From the NCBI GenBank assembly GCA_002712305.1, contig PATE01000039.1:8518-64266 (forward strand): DNA of 55,749 nucleotides, written 5' to 3'. How positions within the stretch are numbered: the stretch's first letter is position 1; each line of letters starts with the position of its first letter. The translations under genes were made by a program, and so were the position numbers. The notes beneath the pieces were generated by a model. That model saw only the letters and a program-made list of their open reading frames with translations. It did no database searches and was not told the origin of the DNA. This DNA comes from Gemmatimonadota bacterium (GTDB lineage: Bacteria; Latescibacterota; UBA2968; UBA8231). Positions 52,239-55,749 of the stretch are shown here, one piece after another.

Positions 52239-53429
52239 GTGAGCACGCACCGACCGAGAATCGCCGCCATCTCTACCGTCATCTGGAAAGACAAGGCGTC
52301 CCACGCGCGCACGATCGTCGGCAAGTATCTGTTCGGCTTCAATGAAGATGGAAAGGACCCGAGGCCACAGTCAGAGGTGGTTTCTCTGTACACGCACCAG
52401 ACCCCTCCAGATGATATCAGTCGTGAATGGAGCCAGCAGACGGGGATTCCCTGGTTTCGCACGATCCATGAAGCGCTGACCCTGGGCACCGACGAGTTGG
52501 CCGTGGATGGTGTCATGCTCGTGGCCGAACATGGCGACTACGAATTCAACGACAAGGAACAGAAACTCTACCCCCGATGCGAGTTGTTCCTGCAGATCGC
52601 CGACACCTTCCAGCGCACGGGTCGCTCCGTTCCCGTCTTCAACGACAAACACCTGTCCTATCGATGGACGAACGCAAAACGGATGGTCGAGTTGTCGAAG
52701 GAACTCGACTTCCCCTTCATGGCCGGCTCGTCCCTGCCGGTGAACTATCGCTACCCGGAGATCGAATTCCCGCAGGGCGCAAGGACCCAGCATGGTGTGG
52801 TCGTCGCCCCGGGTCCGATCGACTCGTATGGATTCCATATGCTGGAGGCGGTGCAGTGTCTGATCGAGCGTCGTGCAGGGGGCGAAACCGGCGTCGCTGC
52901 GGTTCAGTGCCTAGAAGGGGAGGCGATCTGGTCCTTTCTCGAGTCGACCCCCTGGGCTCAGAAGCTCTTTGACGCGGCACGGTCCTGCACACAGAAACCC
53001 ACGCCCACCCATCCTCGTGATGATGAGAAGGCCGCCCTGTTTCGCGTGTGGTATCTAGATGGGGTGGAGACCGCGATCTTCCGGCTGCCTGCAGCGGCAG
53101 GCGACTTCTGTGTCGCCGTCAACGTCGAGGGTCAGGCGGAGCCATTGGCGACGATGATGTGGAGGGGTCGATCCGACAATCGCAGCTTCGACAATCTCAT
53201 CCTGCAGGCCGACCAGATGTATGAAACACGCCAGGCGACCTATCCCATCGAACGAACACTGCTCGTGAGCGGCATCCTCGATCTTCTGCTTGAGTCACGA
53301 ATCAGAGACCATGAGCGGATGGAGACACCGGAGCTGAATGTGACCTACGAGGTGGACGACCGTTCTTTCCATGTGAATCTGGAGACGATCGCGCCCTGGG
53401 GTCCTGCCCCGGCTGCCGACGGCACCTGA
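52239..53429 (+). CDS. Conserved protein of unknown function, often beside oxidoreductases
   Basis: A 396-residue soluble protein. GTG at 52239 is preferred because AGGAAG lies eight bases upstream; a GTG at 52230 is too close to it. Conserved-looking blocks are RIAAISTVIWKDKASHARTI, FRTIHEALTLGTDELAVDGV, VMLVAEHGDYEFN, VPVFNDKHLSYRW and FMAGSSLPVNYRYPE. They suggest a Rossmann-like alpha/beta domain, recalling proteins found near Gfo/Idh/MocA genes in Planctomycetes-like bacteria, as here (53476-54492). No catalytic motif is recognised; function unknown. Confidence 0.7.
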   Translation: MSTHRPRIAAISTVIWKDKASHARTIVGKYLFGFNEDGKDPRPQSEVVSLYTHQTPPDDISREWSQQTGIPWFRTIHEALTLGTDELAVDGVMLVAEHGDYEFNDKEQKLYPRCELFLQIADTFQRTGRSVPVFNDKHLSYRWTNAKRMVELSKELDFPFMAGSSLPVNYRYPEIEFPQGARTQHGVVVAPGPIDSYGFHMLEAVQCLIERRAGGETGVAAVQCLEGEAIWSFLESTPWAQKLFDAARSCTQKPTPTHPRDDEKAALFRVWYLDGVETAIFRLPAAAGDFCVAVNVEGQAEPLATMMWRGRSDNRSFDNLILQADQMYETRQATYPIERTLLVSGILDLLLESRIRDHERMETPELNVTYEVDDRSFHVNLETIAPWGPAPAADGT

Positions 53430-53475
53430 CGTCGGATGACTACGTATTGCCGCTACATCGCTGGGCCGGTTAGGC

Positions 53476-54492
53476 TCAGTCCCAGACATTCTCCCAGTTG
53501 CCCGTCTCGGCCGAGCGATAGATCGCCAGGGCCGTGCGCAGCTCGCCGAGAGACTGCTCTGGCCCCGCCTCGGGTGTTTTGCCGTCGAGTACGACTGCGG
53601 CGAAGTCAGCCAGTTCCGGACCGAACGACTGAGAATACCCGCGCGGTTCCATGAGCAGTTGTCCGTCGCGGTGATCGGCATCGAACAGGTGAAGAGCCCC
53701 TTCGAAGCCCGTGCCGATGGTCAACTCTCCCTTGGTCCCCGTAATGCGCCACCACGGATCGGGGGCGAAAACGGTGTCGATCATCATCGCATCCAGAACC
53801 GCCGTCTTCCCGGACTTGAACTGCAGCAGCGCCCGCGTGAGAGACTCCCCTTCCATCTGTTTGAGCGGGTGGCCGATGACGCCGACCACTTTGTCGATCT
53901 CGCCCATCCAGATCCGCAGGGGCCGGATCCAGTGTGAGCCGCCGTCGATGACGATCCCACCCCCGGTGCGACTCTTGTCGTATCGCCAGGGCTGATCCTC
54001 CTTGAACCAGTAGGGATCGAATTCGTAGGTGAATGCCGCCCGTGCGGTGATGATATCACCGATCGCGCCCGATTCGATCACCTCGGCAGCCTTCACGATC
54101 TCAGGCCAGTATTGTGAATTCTCGGCCACCATGAAGGTCGTACCCGCCGCTTTCGCCGCGGCGAGAATGCGCTCACACGAGGAAAGCTTGAAGGACATGG
54201 GTTTCTCGAGAAGAACGTGTTTGCCCGCTGCAAAACACTGCGTCGCTGACGCCTCGTGCAGATCGTGGGGCAGCATGATATCCACCGCATCGAAGTCGCC
54301 CTTCTCCAGGGCTTCGTCGAGGGAGGCGAAGGCGGTTCCTCCGGTTTCTTCCGCGTAGGCCTGGGCCTTGTCGATGTCCAGATCGATGAGGGTTGTGACA
54401 TCGATTCGCGGCGCGTGCTCTTTGATGCCGTCGAGATGGTAACGTGCGATGGCCCCACAGCCTACGAGGGCGAGTTTCAGTTGATCTGGCAT
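53476..54492 (-). CDS. Gfo/Idh/MocA family oxidoreductase
   Basis: A 338-residue dehydrogenase. Motifs: LALVGCGAIARYHLDGI (Rossmann), AVDIMLPHDLHEASATQCF, catalytic LLEKPMSFKLS, NSQYWPEIVKAAEVI and GGGIVIDGGSHWIRPLRIW with His as in the family active site. ATG at 54492 has TCAAACCC before it, no strong RBS. Converges on the unknown gene (46-bp gap). Third member of this family in the window; none is close enough in sequence to look like a recent duplicate. Confidence 0.92.
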   Translation of the reverse strand: MPDQLKLALVGCGAIARYHLDGIKEHAPRIDVTTLIDLDIDKAQAYAEETGGTAFASLDEALEKGDFDAVDIMLPHDLHEASATQCFAAGKHVLLEKPMSFKLSSCERILAAAKAAGTTFMVAENSQYWPEIVKAAEVIESGAIGDIITARAAFTYEFDPYWFKEDQPWRYDKSRTGGGIVIDGGSHWIRPLRIWMGEIDKVVGVIGHPLKQMEGESLTRALLQFKSGKTAVLDAMMIDTVFAPDPWWRITGTKGELTIGTGFEGALHLFDADHRDGQLLMEPRGYSQSFGPELADFAAVVLDGKTPEAGPEQSLGELRTALAIYRSAETGNWENVWD

Positions 54493-54653
54493 TGGGTTTG
54501 ATCCTCAGGCTTCGTCGTGAGTCGTCGACAGGTGCTGCGAAAGATAACAGACGCGAGGGCCGTGATGAAGCCCTCCCCTTGCTCCGATGGCCCGCCTGCG
54601 CCATCATGGCTTCTCATCGAAGGCCCATCGGTCGCTTCTGAAAGCCGCATTTC

Positions 54654-55749
54654 ATGCCAACGCCACCCCAGATCCTTGCCCGACTCGACGAACGGATCCG
54701 AATCGTCGTACGACCCGACGGTTCTCTGCTGGGACTCAACTGCAGCCCTGACGCGGCGGGGACGAGCTGGGAGGTGTCCAGCAGGGCGTCACGTGATGGC
54801 GGCGTGTCGTGGACGCAGGCTGAGACCGTGCTGCAGCTGGATCCTGCTCTGGGAGGTTGGGGCGGTTGCCAGCCGGTGGCCAGTGACGATTGCGAGATCC
54901 ATGTGCTGCTGATGTGTGACGCCGGCACGGGCGTATTCGGCCTGCCCGGTCAGCCTCGCGAGCCGAAACCTCTTCTCGAACGTCATCTCGATGTGTGGCA
55001 CGCCCGACCAGATGAGCGTGGCAGCCGATGGCGAGAACCCGTTCGAATCTGGCAGGGGTATACGGGGTCGATCAATTCCGCCATCCAGATGCAGAATGGG
55101 CGTCTCGTGTTGCCCTTTGCCCAACTCACAGATCGCACCTGGCGAGCGCGAGGCGAGGGTCTGGACGCCTTCTGGTTTGCCGGCACGAGCGAAACGATCG
55201 TGCTCACGAGCGACGATGGAGAGGCCTGGCGGATTCACGACGCTGAACTCAAGGTGCAGACGCCGAGTATCGGCACCTATGGTGCTGTGGAGCCCGTGGT
55301 CATCGAACGCCGGCCAAATGATCTGTGGATGTTGATTCGCACACAACTCGGACGATTCTACGAGTCTTTCTCCGCAGATGGTACGCAGTGGACGGCCCCG
55401 CGACCTTCCGCCTTGCTCTCTTCCGATTCGCCAGCAGGCCTGGTCCGCCTGTCTGACGATCGACTGGTCCTTCTCTGGAACAAATGCTTGCGATTTCCCT
55501 ACGCCCACGGCGGTCGGCACGTCCTGCATGCGGCCGTCTCTGCCGACCACGGTCATTCGTGGATCGGTCATCGTGAAGTGGCGAGGGATCCTCGAAACTA
55601 CGAACCCCCTCCGCCGGGTGGAGACCACGGCACCGCCTATCCCTTTCCTGTCGCCTTGCCCGACGATCGTGTCCTGATCACGACGGGTCAGGGAGAGGGT
55701 CGGATTCTGTTGATCGCCCTGGATCCGGATTGGCTGTGTGAGACGCAGC
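54654..55749 (+). CDS. Sialidase/BNR-repeat protein, 3' end beyond window
   Basis: An open frame from ATG 54654 to the right edge (at least 365 residues, no stop). Sialidase-like features: IVVRPDGSLLGLNCSPD, Asp-box-type SRDGGVSWTQAE, TSDDGEAWRIHD, SADGTQWTAPRP and SADHGHSWIGH, four or five blades, and NSAIQMQNGRLVLPFAQL as in exo-alpha-sialidase-like proteins. No signal peptide. The divergent spacer to the oxidoreductase is 161 bp and shows no clear promoter. Likely glycan binding or hydrolysis; completeness cannot be judged. Confidence 0.82.
   Translation, partial: MPTPPQILARLDERIRIVVRPDGSLLGLNCSPDAAGTSWEVSSRASRDGGVSWTQAETVLQLDPALGGWGGCQPVASDDCEIHVLLMCDAGTGVFGLPGQPREPKPLLERHLDVWHARPDERGSRWREPVRIWQGYTGSINSAIQMQNGRLVLPFAQLTDRTWRARGEGLDAFWFAGTSETIVLTSDDGEAWRIHDAELKVQTPSIGTYGAVEPVVIERRPNDLWMLIRTQLGRFYESFSADGTQWTAPRPSALLSSDSPAGLVRLSDDRLVLLWNKCLRFPYAHGGRHVLHAAVSADHGHSWIGHREVARDPRNYEPPPPGGDHGTAYPFPVALPDDRVLITTGQGEGRILLIALDPDWLCETQ

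Noticed and set aside
1-55749. Reassignment of TAG to an amino acid across the genome
   Set aside because: Many intact genes end in TAG at the expected C-terminus (2347, 7542, 8248, 18507, 19257, 19994, 41851), with non-homologous sequence beyond.
1-55749. CRISPR arrays, tRNA or rRNA genes, insertion sequences
   Set aside because: No regularly spaced repeats, cloverleaf-like T-loop sequences, ribosomal signatures or transposase motifs were found by eye.

Overview
This is a GC-rich, densely coding bacterial segment with genes on both strands and no gene-free stretch longer than about 200 bases. I see no rRNA, tRNA, CRISPR array, prophage or insertion sequence. The content is typical of uncultured heterotrophs of the Latescibacterota, Poribacteria or Planctomycetes type: three Gfo/Idh/MocA oxidoreductases, three phytanoyl-CoA-dioxygenase (PhyH) proteins, several beta-propeller glycosidase or sialidase-like proteins, three Na+-coupled symporters, amidohydrolase, beta-lactamase-fold and metallo-beta-lactamase hydrolases. 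That assignment is inference from family content only.

Layout. 1-760: 5'-truncated, frameshifted FtsX-type permease remnant. 836-6293: Na+/alanine-type symporter, a LysM-glycoside-hydrolase-like protein, a beta-propeller and an unknown protein. 6454-8248: Na/Pi cotransporter plus PhoU-like regulator. 8312-10426: GNAT acetyltransferase, exonuclease III and the C-terminal stub of an ATP-dependent DNA ligase. 10453-14666: two divergent pairs (SSS symporter + epimerase; nitrilase + aspartoacylase-like) that could form one uptake and catabolic unit. 14795-22519: metallo-hydrolase with two MBL domains, sialidase-like propeller, a PhyH protein with an altered iron site, an EEP nuclease/phosphatase, HAD hydrolase, oxidoreductase, hemerythrin, second PhyH. 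22637-26241: heterodimeric ABC exporter. 26298-30152: truncated GNAT, broken SnoaL, amidohydrolase, ankyrin protein, serine hydrolase. 30321-34116: VOC protein, CPA2 antiporter with two RCK-like units, PHP phosphatase. 34113-41851: GH2-like protein, aminoglycoside acetyltransferase-like, temptin-like secreted protein, large SSS symporter, PurF. 41867-44433: two broken genes in tandem. 44440-55749: toroid protein, secreted protein, oxidoreductase + serine hydrolase, broken heme-binding protein, propeller, third PhyH, conserved unknown, oxidoreductase, and a sialidase-like gene running off the right edge.

Two themes stand out. First, gene decay or sequence error: at least six genes carry a frameshift, in-frame TAG, internal deletion or truncation, although neighbours are intact. 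TAG also ends many intact genes, so it is an ordinary stop here. Second, unusual initiation: several genes lack ATG, and PurF appears to start at CTG with a good Shine-Dalgarno. The most notable functional signal is the PhyH-family protein at 17659-18507, whose HxD iron motif reads H-R-G, the pattern known from non-haem iron halogenases.
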